Shown: positions 43,566-52,835, counted from the first letter of the stretch. The stretch is DNA of 64,000 nucleotides from Acidobacteriota bacterium (GCA_021810625.1 JAJZIJ010000006.1:1-64000); one strand, 5' to 3'. The notes: a model not told the origin generated them from the letters alone. Translations and numbers: made by a program.

Positions 43566-46537
43566 CGGCAGCATGATGTTTCGCACAGCACTTCCGCCAG
43601 ATGAACGGCGCGGCGCGGCGACATCTGCGCGATCTGTTCGCGGCAACTGAATCCATTCGTAACAATCACTGTTTCATTTTCCGCAGCGCGAACGGCGGGC
43701 AGCAAAACGCGCTCGGCCAGATTTATTGAAACCTCATATTTGTCCTTCTCAAATCCGAACGGGCCTGCCATGCCGCAACATCCAGAGTCGAGGGTCTGTA
43801 CCGTCGCTCCAGTGCGCGTCAGCAAGGACAATTCCTCCTGCATCGAGGTCTTCTGATGGCAATGTCCGTGGAGCAAAAGACTTCTTCCGGCGAGAGACGG
43901 CGGCGCATACTGCGGCGCTCGCTGCACGAGAAATTCCCCCAGCGAGTAGGTCTGCCGCGCAAGTTGTGCTGCGCGGGGATCGTTGGGAAATAGATTTTGC
44001 ATCTCATCGCGAAAGCCGCTGGCGCAGCTTGGTTCCAACACGATGATCGGAGTCTGCGCCTGCAACTGCGGAGCCATTGCTGCGAGAACATTTTTTAGAT
44101 ACCGCTTCGCTCGATCCAACATTCCAAAGTCATACAAGGCACGCCCACAGCAAAGATGTTGCTGCGGCAACTGCACATCGAACCCTGCGCGATCCAGAAC
44201 GCTCCAGGCAGCGTGCAAGGTCTGCGGATGGAAATAATTATTCCAGGTGTCGGCCCAGAGAAACACTTTTACACGCGCAGCAGCAGGATTGATTTCCATC
44301 GGCAAGCGCAAATGCGAGCGGCGCAACATTTCCGCGCGAAAATTTTTCTGCGCAAACGCTGGCAATCTGCGCTGTGGCGCTACACCAAGCGCTTGTTTGA
44401 TGCCTGCGGCAAACAAAGCATTCTGGCCAAAGAAGTTTGCCACGCGCGGCATAACTGAAGCCAGATGCGCCCATTGATCCATCCAGCCAAAGGCATAGGC
44501 ATGCAAGGGACGCACGCGACCTTTGTAATACTGTGCGAGAAATTCCGCCTTGTACGTTGCAATATCAACGTTGACGGGACACTCATTCTTGCACGCCTTG
44601 CAGGAGAGGCATAGTTCCAACGCATCCTTGACGGCCTTGCTGCGCCAGCCTTCGGGACGCAACTCGCCCTGCAACATCTCCCATAACAAATGCGCGCGGC
44701 CCCGCGTGGAGTGCTGCTCCTCGCCCGTGACCATGAAGCTGGGGCACATGGTTCCAGAGTCTACTTTGCGGCAGGCGCCAACGCCGACACAGCGCATGGT
44801 TGCGTGGGCAAAGGAGCCGCCATCAGCGGGAAACTGGAAGTGCGTTGAAGTTGGAGCCAACTGAAAATCAGCTCCCAGGCGCAGATTTTCCTCTGGCTGG
44901 TAGACGGCAACCGGATCGACGAGCTTGCCGGGGTTCATTTTGTTGGTTGGATCCCAGATAGCTTTGAACTCGCAAAATGCCTGCATTAACTCCGGCCCAA
45001 ACATTTTAGGCAGTAGAGCCGCACGCGCCTGCCCATCGCCATGCTCACCGGAGATGGAGCCGCCATGTCGCAAAACAACATCGGTGGCATCCTCCAGAAA
45101 GCCGCGAAATTTTTGAATGCCCGCTGCGCTTTCCAGATCGAAATTCATGCGCATGTGGACACAGCCCTGGCCAAAGTGTCCATAGAGCGGTGTGCGATAG
45201 CCGTAGCGCTCCAGCACAACAGCAAGCTCGCGCAGATAGCGACCCAGCCGATCCACAGGAACCGCCGAGTCCTCCCATCCCTCCCATCCATGCGGCTCAC
45301 CGGGAACAAAAACGGTCGCTCCCAGCGCGGACTCGCGCACATGCCAGACGCGACGAGCCTCTCCTGCGGAGTAGATACGCGCAGTCGGCATGGGTGTGAG
45401 CCGCCTGCACGCTGCAACCAGAGCCTCAGCTTTGGCTGCGGCTTCTTCGGCGCTCCAGCCCCCAAACTCCACCAGAAGATGGCCGCGTCCTTCGGGCAGC
45501 AGCGCAATGTCGTTCACGGCAAGTTGCTTGCGGCGCATCCCGTCGATCAGCAAGCCGTCGAATCCTTCCAGTCCGATGGGCTGATGCTCCAACAGAAAGG
45601 GAACATGATCGGCGGCGATATAAGCATCGGAAAATCCCAGCCCCACCAGCACGCGATGTGGCGGGCTGTCGCGCAATTGCAGCGTGGCCTCGGTAACAGT
45701 GACGCAGGTGCCTTCACTGCCGACCAATGCGCGCGCAACGTGGAAGCCATTCTCCGGCAGTAGCTCGTCCAGATTGTAGCCGGAGACGCGACGCGGAATG
45801 CGCGGAAAGCGCTGGCGAATCAACGGCGCATATTGATCGCGAAGGCGACGCAACGCGGCATAGATTTCCCCGCGCCGCCCGCCTTGATTAATGATGCTGG
45901 CAAGTTCCTCTTCCCTGGTCGCGCCCACTTCCATTTCCGTTCCGTCGTAAAGCAGCACGCGCAGGGAGTGGATATTGTCCACGGTTTTTCCGCCCATCAG
46001 CGCGTGTACGCCGCAGGCATTATTGCCGATCATGCCGCCGAGTGTGCATCGGTTGTGCGTGGCCGGATCAGGAGCAAAGGTCAGGTGGTGCGACTCTGCG
46101 GCTTCGCGCACGCGATCCAGAACGATGCCTGATTGCACGCGCGCAATTTTTTTTACAGGGTCGAGTTCGAGAATTTTTTGCAGATGCCTGGAGAAATCCA
46201 ACACAACGGCCACGTTGCAACACTGGCCCGCCAAGCTGGTACCACCGCCGCGAGTGAGCACCGGCGCATCAAATTTTCTGCACGCGGCAATGGCGGCGCG
46301 CACATCTTCCTCATCCTGCGGAATCACAACGCCCAGCGGAACCTGTCGATAATTGGAAGCATCCGTGGCGTAGAGGGCGCGCGATCCGGTGTCAAAACGC
46401 ACATCGCCATGCACAGAGTTCCGCAGCGCGTTTTCCAACGCGCGCAATTGTTCGGATGTCGCCGCATACGCTTGTCGCGCAGCGTTGCCACCCGCATTGG
46501 AAAGGATGTTGAACCCTTTGAGATTTTCGGTCGCCAT
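43562..46537 (-). CDS. FAD-linked oxidase fused to Fe-S protein (D-lactate/glycolate dehydrogenase-like)
   Basis: 991 aa from the ATG at 46537, which gives a normal N-terminus; an upstream frame start at 46612 is rejected. The N-terminal half is a GlcD-like PCMH-type FAD domain with RGGGTSLAGQ at 96-105 and SGEHGDGQARAALLPKMFG at about 496-514. Then ferredoxin-type clusters: C583, C589, C598 and C643, C646, C649, C653 (CLSCKACKNECP), and two CCG-type motifs in the C-terminal part (LCCGRALYDF, DSGCCGMAG). So GlcD and GlcF activities are in one chain. Probably oxidises a D-2-hydroxy acid and feeds electrons to quinone; exact substrate not deducible. Confidence 0.9.
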   Translation of the reverse strand: MATENLKGFNILSNAGGNAARQAYAATSEQLRALENALRNSVHGDVRFDTGSRALYATDASNYRQVPLGVVIPQDEEDVRAAIAACRKFDAPVLTRGGGTSLAGQCCNVAVVLDFSRHLQKILELDPVKKIARVQSGIVLDRVREAAESHHLTFAPDPATHNRCTLGGMIGNNACGVHALMGGKTVDNIHSLRVLLYDGTEMEVGATREEELASIINQGGRRGEIYAALRRLRDQYAPLIRQRFPRIPRRVSGYNLDELLPENGFHVARALVGSEGTCVTVTEATLQLRDSPPHRVLVGLGFSDAYIAADHVPFLLEHQPIGLEGFDGLLIDGMRRKQLAVNDIALLPEGRGHLLVEFGGWSAEEAAAKAEALVAACRRLTPMPTARIYSAGEARRVWHVRESALGATVFVPGEPHGWEGWEDSAVPVDRLGRYLRELAVVLERYGYRTPLYGHFGQGCVHMRMNFDLESAAGIQKFRGFLEDATDVVLRHGGSISGEHGDGQARAALLPKMFGPELMQAFCEFKAIWDPTNKMNPGKLVDPVAVYQPEENLRLGADFQLAPTSTHFQFPADGGSFAHATMRCVGVGACRKVDSGTMCPSFMVTGEEQHSTRGRAHLLWEMLQGELRPEGWRSKAVKDALELCLSCKACKNECPVNVDIATYKAEFLAQYYKGRVRPLHAYAFGWMDQWAHLASVMPRVANFFGQNALFAAGIKQALGVAPQRRLPAFAQKNFRAEMLRRSHLRLPMEINPAAARVKVFLWADTWNNYFHPQTLHAAWSVLDRAGFDVQLPQQHLCCGRALYDFGMLDRAKRYLKNVLAAMAPQLQAQTPIIVLEPSCASGFRDEMQNLFPNDPRAAQLARQTYSLGEFLVQRAPQYAPPSLAGRSLLLHGHCHQKTSMQEELSLLTRTGATVQTLDSGCCGMAGPFGFEKDKYEVSINLAERVLLPAVRAAENETVIVTNGFSCREQIAQMSPRRAVHLAEVLCETSCCR

Positions 46538-46598
46538 CGCACTCCATCGTAGCAGTCGGCGGTGTGCGCCGATAACGCCGAACGGAAATATCCACTTT

Positions 46599-46718
46599 AG
46601 GAACCTCTGCACAAGTACCGAGCGTTCCCTCAGCGGCTAAAGCCGCATTGCAATGCTTGGACTTACGGCGGGACTAAAGTCCCGCCCCTTCAAAACGCTG
46701 ACTTGTGCAGAGCTTCCT
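46599..46718. mobile_element. MITE-like element with 18-bp terminal inverted repeats
   Basis: AGGAACCTCTGCACAAGT (46599-46616) and ACTTGTGCAGAGCTTCCT (46701-46718) pair as terminal inverted repeats with one mismatch. Inside are two perfect palindromes around CTAAAG: GCGGCTAAAGCCGC (46633-46646) and one at 46667-46686. CTTTAG occurs at both edges (46595-46600 and 46717-46722), either a target duplication or part of the unit. No coding capacity. It lies between the FAD/Fe-S gene and the lipoprotein gene, whose stop codon overlaps its edge. Confidence 0.7.
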
Positions 46719-47270
46719 TTAGTGAGCGGGCAAGGATGAATTGGGATTCCATTCATCCACCACCACGCCAAGGTCGCGCAAGGTCTGGAGCGTGACTTCC
46801 ACGTTGCGGCGAATCTGCGCGCGATCCTGCCTGCTCTCGTAGCCCTCCGCCACAGCCACCACGCGGCCATACGGCCAGGAGCCTTCCGGCAGCGCAGCCA
46901 ACGCTCTGGGTAAATCGCGCAGGCGGATATTCAATTCCTGCTTGCGCGCATTCGCAGGCCGCGTGATGCCCCCCACATCCGTGGCGCTTGTGTTCTCGTC
47001 GGGAAGATAAATACGCAGCAACAACATGTTGTCTTCAACGCTGATAAATGGATTCTGCCATCTCGACTCTTCGCGCACCGCCAAATACAAATTCTTTGAT
47101 GGCAGCGGAATGGTGGCGATGTCGGGACGCGCCGCATCGCTGACCGCCTTGGAGGGTTGGGCAAAGGACTGCATCTTGGCAGCCGGGGAACGCGAGCATC
47201 CCATCGGCGCAAACCAAAAGGCCAATATGAACATCAGGGCCAACGATTGCGGGCGAGCGTGGAAGAACAT
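46719..47270 (-). CDS. Uncharacterised lipoprotein
   Basis: 183 aa from the ATG at 47270 with GAGGAG upstream. A signal peptide ends in a lipobox-like APMGC at about residues 21-25. The mature part has strand-like segments (SKNLYLAVREESRWQNPFIS, MLLLRIYLPDENT) and a C-terminal charged helix (RRNVEVTLQTLRDLG). I do not recognise a domain. Its stop codon at 46719 abuts the MITE-like element. It may be in one transcript with the enoyl-CoA hydratase gene, whose stop is 61 nt upstream. Confidence 0.65.
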   Translation of the reverse strand: MFFHARPQSLALMFILAFWFAPMGCSRSPAAKMQSFAQPSKAVSDAARPDIATIPLPSKNLYLAVREESRWQNPFISVEDNMLLLRIYLPDENTSATDVGGITRPANARKQELNIRLRDLPRALAALPEGSWPYGRVVAVAEGYESRQDRAQIRRNVEVTLQTLRDLGVVVDEWNPNSSLPAH

Positions 47271-47331
47271 TGCTCCTCAAGAATAGCAGCGAGAGAGAAC
47301 CGTTGGCTCTCGAAGGATAGGCTTCGAGTCG

Positions 47332-48114
47332 TCAGCGACCTTGCCACACGGGAACGCGCTTCTCCAGAAATGCGCGTGTCCCTTCCACTTTATCGGCTGT
47401 GTCGCAACAGAAGCCAAAGAGCGCTGCCTCCTGTTGCAGCGCCTCGTCCAACGGAAGATCAAAGCCGCGATGAACAGCTTCCAGACTGGCTCGAACGGCC
47501 AGCGGAGCCATGCTGGCGATGACGCGGGCAATCTCTTCTCCACGCGCCAGCAATCGATCCGGCGCAACAACTTCATTCACCAGGCCAACGCGCAGCGCTT
47601 CAGCAGCAGAGAGCATCTCCGCAGTCAAGATCATTTGCAGCGCGACCCCCTGACCCACCAGCCGCGCCAGACGCTGCGTCCCGCCATAGCCGGGAATCAG
47701 GCCGAGCTTGACCTCCGGCTGGCCAAAGCGGGCCGTTTCGCTGGCGATGCGCAACGTGCAGGCCAGCGCCAGCTCGCAGCCTCCACCCAGAGCGAAGCCG
47801 TGGATGCAGGCAATCACCGGCTTGCCGCAATCTTCGATCCTGCGAAAGACCGCCTGTCCGCGACGCGCCAATTCCCTTCCCTGCGCGCCATCGGCCAGCG
47901 CCAGCTCTTGAATATCCGCTCCGGCGACAAAGGCCTTTTCGCCCGCGCCCGTCAGAAGGACGGCGCGAATGGAAGCATCTTCACGAATCGCGATGAAGAC
48001 AGCCTCCAGTTCCGCCAGCGTGGCCGCATTTAGAGCATTCAAAACCTTCGGGCGGTTGAGCGTGACGAACGCCAAACCATCCCGCGCCTCGAAGAGTAGA
48101 TTTTCAAAGTTCAT
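47332..48114 (-). CDS. Enoyl-CoA hydratase/isomerase family protein
   Basis: 260 aa, crotonase fold. The oxyanion hole is AFVAGADIQEL (about 66-76). Both catalytic glutamates are conserved: in GGGCELA (about 109-115) and FGQPEVKLGLIPG (about 131-143). The rest of the chain (GGTQRLARLVG, and helices at the C-terminus) is full length for a single-function hydratase. Likely hydrates trans-2-enoyl-CoA in fatty-acid or amino-acid breakdown. No other beta-oxidation genes are close, so the pathway is not fixed by context. Confidence 0.92.
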   Translation of the reverse strand: MNFENLLFEARDGLAFVTLNRPKVLNALNAATLAELEAVFIAIREDASIRAVLLTGAGEKAFVAGADIQELALADGAQGRELARRGQAVFRRIEDCGKPVIACIHGFALGGGCELALACTLRIASETARFGQPEVKLGLIPGYGGTQRLARLVGQGVALQMILTAEMLSAAEALRVGLVNEVVAPDRLLARGEEIARVIASMAPLAVRASLEAVHRGFDLPLDEALQQEAALFGFCCDTADKVEGTRAFLEKRVPVWQGR

Positions 48115-48205
48115 TGCAGTCGCGCCCCAGAAAATTTTCTTAAGAGGACGTTATGTGTAGCCCAATTGGGGGATCGTCCCCTTCGCGGGAAGACAACCCA
48201 ACCTC

Positions 48206-48577
48206 CTACGTTGCGGTGTGCAGCACCGACACGTAGGAGTCGGCTATAGGGACGAGGACATGGCTCGATTTTGCACTGAGAGTCTTCCCTTCATTCGGCC
48301 CCGATCCGAAAGCGGAGTATTCGTTCGCAATTAAGATAACTCCATTGACTTCGCGTGCATTCGTCACTTTGATTTTTATTTTGGTCCAACCTTGAGCAAA
48401 GATACCGCCGAGCAAGTCTGCGATTTCTGATTGTCCTATAGCGGTGACATACCCAACCAAAACACTGTCTAGAGCGTACAGCTTTACCGTCGCTTCAACA
48501 CCTTCGTTATTCCAAGCGTCTTCCCACGCCGTGATGTACTCCTGCGCGATTTCTTTGGGACTCTTCGCCACTTTCAT
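48206..48577 (-). CDS. NTF2-like (SnoaL/SgcJ-type) small protein
   Basis: 123 aa. Its N-terminus SPKEIAQEYITAWEDAWN with VEATVKLYALDSVLVGYV, then a helix-strand pattern ending SSHVLVPIADSYVSVLHTAT, matches the cone-shaped NTF2-like fold of SgcJ/EcaC and SnoaL-like proteins. Such domains bind small hydrophobic ligands or act in isomerisation; the active site cannot be placed confidently. It stands alone between two genes and is on the minus strand; the gap to the VOC-RibH gene is 108 nt, divergent. Confidence 0.75.
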   Translation of the reverse strand: MKVAKSPKEIAQEYITAWEDAWNNEGVEATVKLYALDSVLVGYVTAIGQSEIADLLGGIFAQGWTKIKIKVTNAREVNGVILIANEYSAFGSGPNEGKTLSAKSSHVLVPIADSYVSVLHTAT

Positions 48578-48685
48578 ACTCCCATCCCTGCCTTTTACAT
48601 TTTATACTTCCCGTTTTGCGGAGTACATCAACTGCGCTGGAGCCGAGTAAAGCAGCGCCTTCGTTTGGCGGTGTACCATCGAACT

Positions 48686-49579
48686 ATGATTAAGGGACTT
48701 ACGCTGGTGCGCGTCGCCAGCACTTCAGCCATTTTTGACAAGCTGACCAGATTTTTTTCTGCTCTGGGCTTTGAGCCGGGCAAGGGCTGGGTCGAGGGCG
48801 CAAGCCGAGGCGCGCCATTTCTGGCTCCGCTGGGCAATCTGGAATTTGTCGAAGGCATGCCTCCTGCGACACCGGAGATTTTAGTAGAAGTTACCAGCCT
48901 GGAGGCCGTACATGCGATCGCGCAGCATTGGCTGGAGCAGAATAATTCTGATCCAAAAAGCACTCAACGTATCTCTGCAATTCAGCCAACGCATTGGAAA
49001 TCGCGTCTGTTCACCGTGGAGCCAGTTCCGGGAATCTCGCTCGCATTTTGGGAGCGCGAAAATCCTCTGCCGGAAAAACCTGTAGCCATCGAAGGCGACC
49101 TGACGGCGGAGGGAATGAAATTCGGCATCGTGGTTGCCCGCTGGAACGCTGTCATCACGGATCGCCTGTTGCAGGGAGCGCTGGATGGCCTGCTACGCAG
49201 CGGCGCAAAAAGGGACGATCTGCGCATCGCGCGGGTTCCCGGCGCATGGGAAATTCCCGCTGCGGCGCGCGCGCTGGCGGAGACGAAACAGGTGGATGCC
49301 ATCCTGACGCTGGGCTGTTTATTGCGCGGAGAAACGGCCCACTACGAGGCCATCTACACCGAAGTGGCGCGTGGCATTGGGCAAAGCCAGCAGGAAACGG
49401 GCATTCCTCACGCATTCGGCGTGCTCACCTGCGACACGCTGGAGCAGGCGCTGGATCGGGCGGGACTGAAGCTGGGCAATAAGGGATTTGAGGCGGCGAT
49501 TGCAGCCATTGAGATGGTTTCCATACAGCGTAAGATTGTAACTGTAACAGTTACAATCTCTACGACAGGGCGAAGCTGA
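48686..49579 (+). CDS. ribH: VOC-like domain fused to 6,7-dimethyl-8-ribityllumazine synthase (RibH)
   Basis: 297 aa from the ATG at 48686; a TTG start at 48665 would only add seven residues. The first about 125 residues look like a glyoxalase/VOC-type module (MIKGLTLVRVASTSAIFDKL, GFEPGKGWVEG, GISLAFWEREN). Residues 133-290 are lumazine synthase: FGIVVARWN, the phosphate-loop region and LRGETAHYEAI with the catalytic H219. It makes the riboflavin precursor by condensing a pyrimidinedione with a butanone phosphate. Standard RibH is about 155 aa, so this is nearly double. nusB follows 1 nt after the stop, the usual ribH-nusB order. Confidence 0.9.
   Translation: MIKGLTLVRVASTSAIFDKLTRFFSALGFEPGKGWVEGASRGAPFLAPLGNLEFVEGMPPATPEILVEVTSLEAVHAIAQHWLEQNNSDPKSTQRISAIQPTHWKSRLFTVEPVPGISLAFWERENPLPEKPVAIEGDLTAEGMKFGIVVARWNAVITDRLLQGALDGLLRSGAKRDDLRIARVPGAWEIPAAARALAETKQVDAILTLGCLLRGETAHYEAIYTEVARGIGQSQQETGIPHAFGVLTCDTLEQALDRAGLKLGNKGFEAAIAAIEMVSIQRKIVTVTVTISTTGRS
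49533..49559. promoter_or_regulatory. 27-nt perfect palindrome at the ribH-nusB junction
   Basis: AGATTGTAACTGT and ACAGTTACAATCT are exact 13-nt reverse complements around one central A. It lies in the last codons of ribH (IVTVTVTIST), beyond the usual RibH C-terminus, 21 nt before the nusB start. With a one-base centre it is a better dimer-operator candidate than an RNA hairpin. What binds it is unknown. Confidence 0.6.
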
Positions 49580-49580
49580 C

Positions 49581-50024
49581 ATGGGAAAACGTCGCAAATC
49601 CCGCGAGTTGGCCATGCAGATGCTTTTTCAAGCGGATATTGGCAAGCAAACGCCCGATGCGGTTCGCCGCACTTTCTGGCAGGCCCGCGAAACGAATGAT
49701 CCTGACACACGCGGATTTGCGGAGGATATTTTTCGCGTTGCCTGCGAGCGCAAGGAAGAGATCGACGGCTTGATGGAGCAAACCAGCCAGCGCTGGCGTC
49801 TGGATCGCATGGCCGCCGTAGATCGCAATTTGCTGCGCGCATCCATTGCAGAAATGCTGGGCTATCCCGGCACGCCACTGCCCATCATCATCAACGAAGC
49901 GCTGGAGGTCGCGCGGCTCTATGCCGCCCCTGAATCCATTCCATTTTTGAATGGAGTGCTGGACACCATTGCTCGCACACTGCCACGCACGGCGAAACAG
50001 TTAGCGCCAAAGCTGGAAAAATAG
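49581..50024 (+). CDS. nusB: Transcription antitermination protein NusB
   Basis: 147 aa, all-helical. The N-terminus GKRRKSRELAMQMLFQADIG matches the RNA-binding R/K-rich start of the family, and the conserved C-terminal stretch INEALEVARLYAAPESIPFLNGVLD carries the family signature. NusB joins NusE (S10) at boxA during rRNA transcription. It begins 1 nt after ribH, and a terminator follows 29 nt after its stop. Confidence 0.95.
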   Translation: MGKRRKSRELAMQMLFQADIGKQTPDAVRRTFWQARETNDPDTRGFAEDIFRVACERKEEIDGLMEQTSQRWRLDRMAAVDRNLLRASIAEMLGYPGTPLPIIINEALEVARLYAAPESIPFLNGVLDTIARTLPRTAKQLAPKLEK

Positions 50025-50053
50025 GTCGGGGGAATCCATCCACCGAACAGAGG

Positions 50054-50081
50054 AAAGGCCCTGCGACATTGCAGGGCCTTT
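50054..50081. terminator. Bidirectional terminator after nusB
   Basis: AAAGGCCCTGC (50054-50064) pairs perfectly with GCAGGGCCTTT (50071-50081) around a 6-nt loop, followed by GTTG. It lies between the convergent nusB (plus) and large propeller gene (minus). Confidence 0.85.
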
Positions 50082-50109
50082 GTTGTGGGATACGCAGCGC
50101 GAACGCGCT

Positions 50110-52680
50110 CTATTCGATGGGCCGCGGCTTGGCAGCCATAAAAAAGGCAGGAACGGGCTGGTTATTGGAATTCGTCAGGCCCGGATTGATCTGCTGGGTG
50201 TCCGTCAGTGTTGTGGTATTGATGAGGTGAACCAGATTGTCCTGATCCGTGCTGACGTAAAACGTATTGGTGTCTGGACTGAAGACGCCCTCAATCGGCG
50301 CTCCCGGAGTCGTGCCAGCGAGCGTAATTGGCTGGACGACCGCCCCCCCGGTTGGCGGAATCTTGTAGGCCGGCAGTATGGTGTTGTTGCTGGTGCCGGG
50401 CGTCGTCGGATAGAAGGTCACGAAGGCCAGCCCGGAGGTCGGCGAGTTCAAAACCTGGCTGATACTGGCGATCTTCGGCACATTCAGGCTGGCGATGTAT
50501 GGTGTTCCCGCTACATTCGGGGTCGGGCCAAATTGCAGATTCCCTGTCGCCGGACAGGCTCCGGGAGGAATGGTTACGTCGATGTCCGTAATGGTAAGCA
50601 GGCCCGCGCCCACATTGGCTGTTGCGCCGATGATGTGATGACCATCCGTGGTGCTGGCCACCTGATCGACGGGATCGGTAACTACACCAACTGGCGGATA
50701 ATAATTCGTCGGATTCAGCGCGGTATTGGGATTGGTGGATGTATTGTTGGGGCCAGAGGCACAGTAGCTGAAAGCGCTCGCCTGTGTTCCTCCGGCGGTG
50801 CTGGCGTAAACGCCCACTCCGGGCACAGTAATCGTATTGCTAGGTACAGGGGTGGGAGTAGTGGCGGGCGAACTCGCAGGACAATTCGTGGCAACACTGT
50901 TTCCATTGTCCGTGCAGGCGTGCCAGCCCGTGAAGCGGGAGTAGACGAACAGCGTGGCCGCATTCGGCGTATTGGCGCTGGGCGGATTGGAGTACGTGAT
51001 GTACAGAGTCTGATTGTCTTCCGTAAATGTCGCCGAATAGGGCGGATTGACTTCTCCACCGGGATTGCTCGTCGAATAAATAGGATTGACCACGCCAGCA
51101 GGATAGATGGGCTGGTTGTTCGCATCGCAGGCGACGGTGGGGCCGGGCGCTGGAAATTGGAGCGACGTGCCCGATGCCGGGTTATACAGGTAAAAAAGCT
51201 TGCGGCACGGATCGTGGATAACGACGGTCTTGTTATCCGGGGATACGGCCAGCACGGTTCCGGGAAGGAATGCGCTCTGCTTGCTTAGGGTATTCGTGAA
51301 TGCGGTAACGACCATCAACTCCGTCGCGCTTCCAAAATACACCGCCGTCCCCTGCTGGTTCATCACCATCGAGTTCGGCAGATAGGGCAGCTTGACGGGA
51401 ATCGGTACATTGCCAACGATAAAATCGATCGGAACGAATCCGTAGGACTGCGGATTGGCCAGATACAGCACCGCAGAACTGGGACCCGGCGTATGAACGG
51501 TGATAGGGTTGCTGGTGACGGGCATTCCCGTTCCCAGCATCCCAACCAGATTTTGCGGGGCTGGATTGCATATGCCCGGAAGACACTGCACATCAATATC
51601 CGCATCGCTCGGAAAATTGGCAGACACCACGCCCGTACCGTTTACGCTGATGTTGATCGGATTCGTGGAGCTATAGGTGAGATCCAATCCGATGATCGGA
51701 TTGTTGTTGGTATCGAGTACCGTGGCCGTCAGGGGCTGAATGTTCGTCTGATTGACCGTAATGCTGGTCTGCGCCGTGTTGCCGACCGTCAAAGCAATGC
51801 TCTTCGGCGGACAGGTGAAAAAGTATCCTGTCGAACTGGAGGCCTGCGCAACGGTCGCATTGATGACGGTCGCTCCGGGCTGGTGGGCTGTGGCGATGCC
51901 GTTTTGATCCACGGTCACGATGGACGAATCCTGCGGCGCATACGTCAAATGTCCAACAGCGCAGGTGATGTCCTTGGGAGAACCCACAGTGCAGGCTCCG
52001 CCGCCTGTGCAGACGGTCGCCGCCAGCGGCACTGTGTTGTTCTGGGAGATGCAGCTTGTCTGCGTATATGCGGGAAGGCAGCCCGCCGGAGTGTTATTGG
52101 CCGGGTTCAAAGGATCAACGTGGGTACAAACCGTAACCGGAGATGGCTGCCCATTGGCGGGATTACTGGTGTACGGGCAACTTTCTGCCGCGCCGCCCGA
52201 TGTCAACACCACGCTTGTTACCTCGGGATGTACGAAGACGGGCACAACGTTACTGGTGGCACCCCCACCACTGGCCGTAACATACGCGATGCCGGTTTTA
52301 TTCGTCGGAATACAGGTCGTGAAGTTGGCAATGCCATTGCCGGAGTTCCGATTCCAGGTGCCACCACAAAGCTGGCCTGAGGGGGAGACATCCGCAATCG
52401 TCATGTCGCTGCTGCCATAGGTGAAACTATTGAGGCGGGATGGAACGCCCTTGCAGGTATACGCCGTTGGCGTGAGTACTTCATTGGTGGCACCAAAGTT
52501 GATCGAGACACCATAAGTCCTCGGCTCCAGGTCAATGGTGGACGTGGCGGAGGAGGAGGGGCCGCTTTGGTAGCCGCTGCAAAAATTTTGCCCGTAGTCG
52601 GTCAGGTAGCACCCGGTCAGGGACACGCTGATGGGTAGGGACAAGGTACAGAGAACCGCAAGAAAAGCAAACCGCCGCAT
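50110..52680 (-). CDS. Large lipoprotein with Ig-like and beta-propeller regions
   Basis: 856 aa from the ATG at 52680 after GGGAGG. A signal peptide with a lipobox-like LTGC at about residue 24 is followed by cysteine-containing Ig-like modules (about 45-390, with TSGGAAESCPYTSNPANGQP and VNQTNIQPLTATVLDTNNNP) and a C-terminal propeller part of about 450 residues (VLYLANPQSYGFVP, NTFYVSTDQDNLVHLINT). Such modular proteins are typical of acidobacterial surfaces; ligand and role unknown. A long antisense frame at 50080-51288 is only its shadow. Confidence 0.8.
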   Translation of the reverse strand: MRRFAFLAVLCTLSLPISVSLTGCYLTDYGQNFCSGYQSGPSSSATSTIDLEPRTYGVSINFGATNEVLTPTAYTCKGVPSRLNSFTYGSSDMTIADVSPSGQLCGGTWNRNSGNGIANFTTCIPTNKTGIAYVTASGGGATSNVVPVFVHPEVTSVVLTSGGAAESCPYTSNPANGQPSPVTVCTHVDPLNPANNTPAGCLPAYTQTSCISQNNTVPLAATVCTGGGACTVGSPKDITCAVGHLTYAPQDSSIVTVDQNGIATAHQPGATVINATVAQASSSTGYFFTCPPKSIALTVGNTAQTSITVNQTNIQPLTATVLDTNNNPIIGLDLTYSSTNPINISVNGTGVVSANFPSDADIDVQCLPGICNPAPQNLVGMLGTGMPVTSNPITVHTPGPSSAVLYLANPQSYGFVPIDFIVGNVPIPVKLPYLPNSMVMNQQGTAVYFGSATELMVVTAFTNTLSKQSAFLPGTVLAVSPDNKTVVIHDPCRKLFYLYNPASGTSLQFPAPGPTVACDANNQPIYPAGVVNPIYSTSNPGGEVNPPYSATFTEDNQTLYITYSNPPSANTPNAATLFVYSRFTGWHACTDNGNSVATNCPASSPATTPTPVPSNTITVPGVGVYASTAGGTQASAFSYCASGPNNTSTNPNTALNPTNYYPPVGVVTDPVDQVASTTDGHHIIGATANVGAGLLTITDIDVTIPPGACPATGNLQFGPTPNVAGTPYIASLNVPKIASISQVLNSPTSGLAFVTFYPTTPGTSNNTILPAYKIPPTGGAVVQPITLAGTTPGAPIEGVFSPDTNTFYVSTDQDNLVHLINTTTLTDTQQINPGLTNSNNQPVPAFFMAAKPRPIE

Positions 52681-52835
52681 CGAACCTCCCCGTCGGCGCA
52701 CTTACAGGCGCGGACGGTCAAAAAAACTCAGGCCTTCACGAACATGTGACCGATGTCCTTAGTGTATGGGTCTGGCGCGGCTTCGGCAACCGTACTGGAG
52801 GCGGGGGGAGTCATTCGTTGAAACTGCCGGAAATT

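Noticed and set aside
50080-51288. Long plus-strand open frame of 402 codons
   Set aside because: It lies antisense to the 50110-52680 lipoprotein gene, has no domain or ribosome-binding site and its composition is that of a reversed coding strand.
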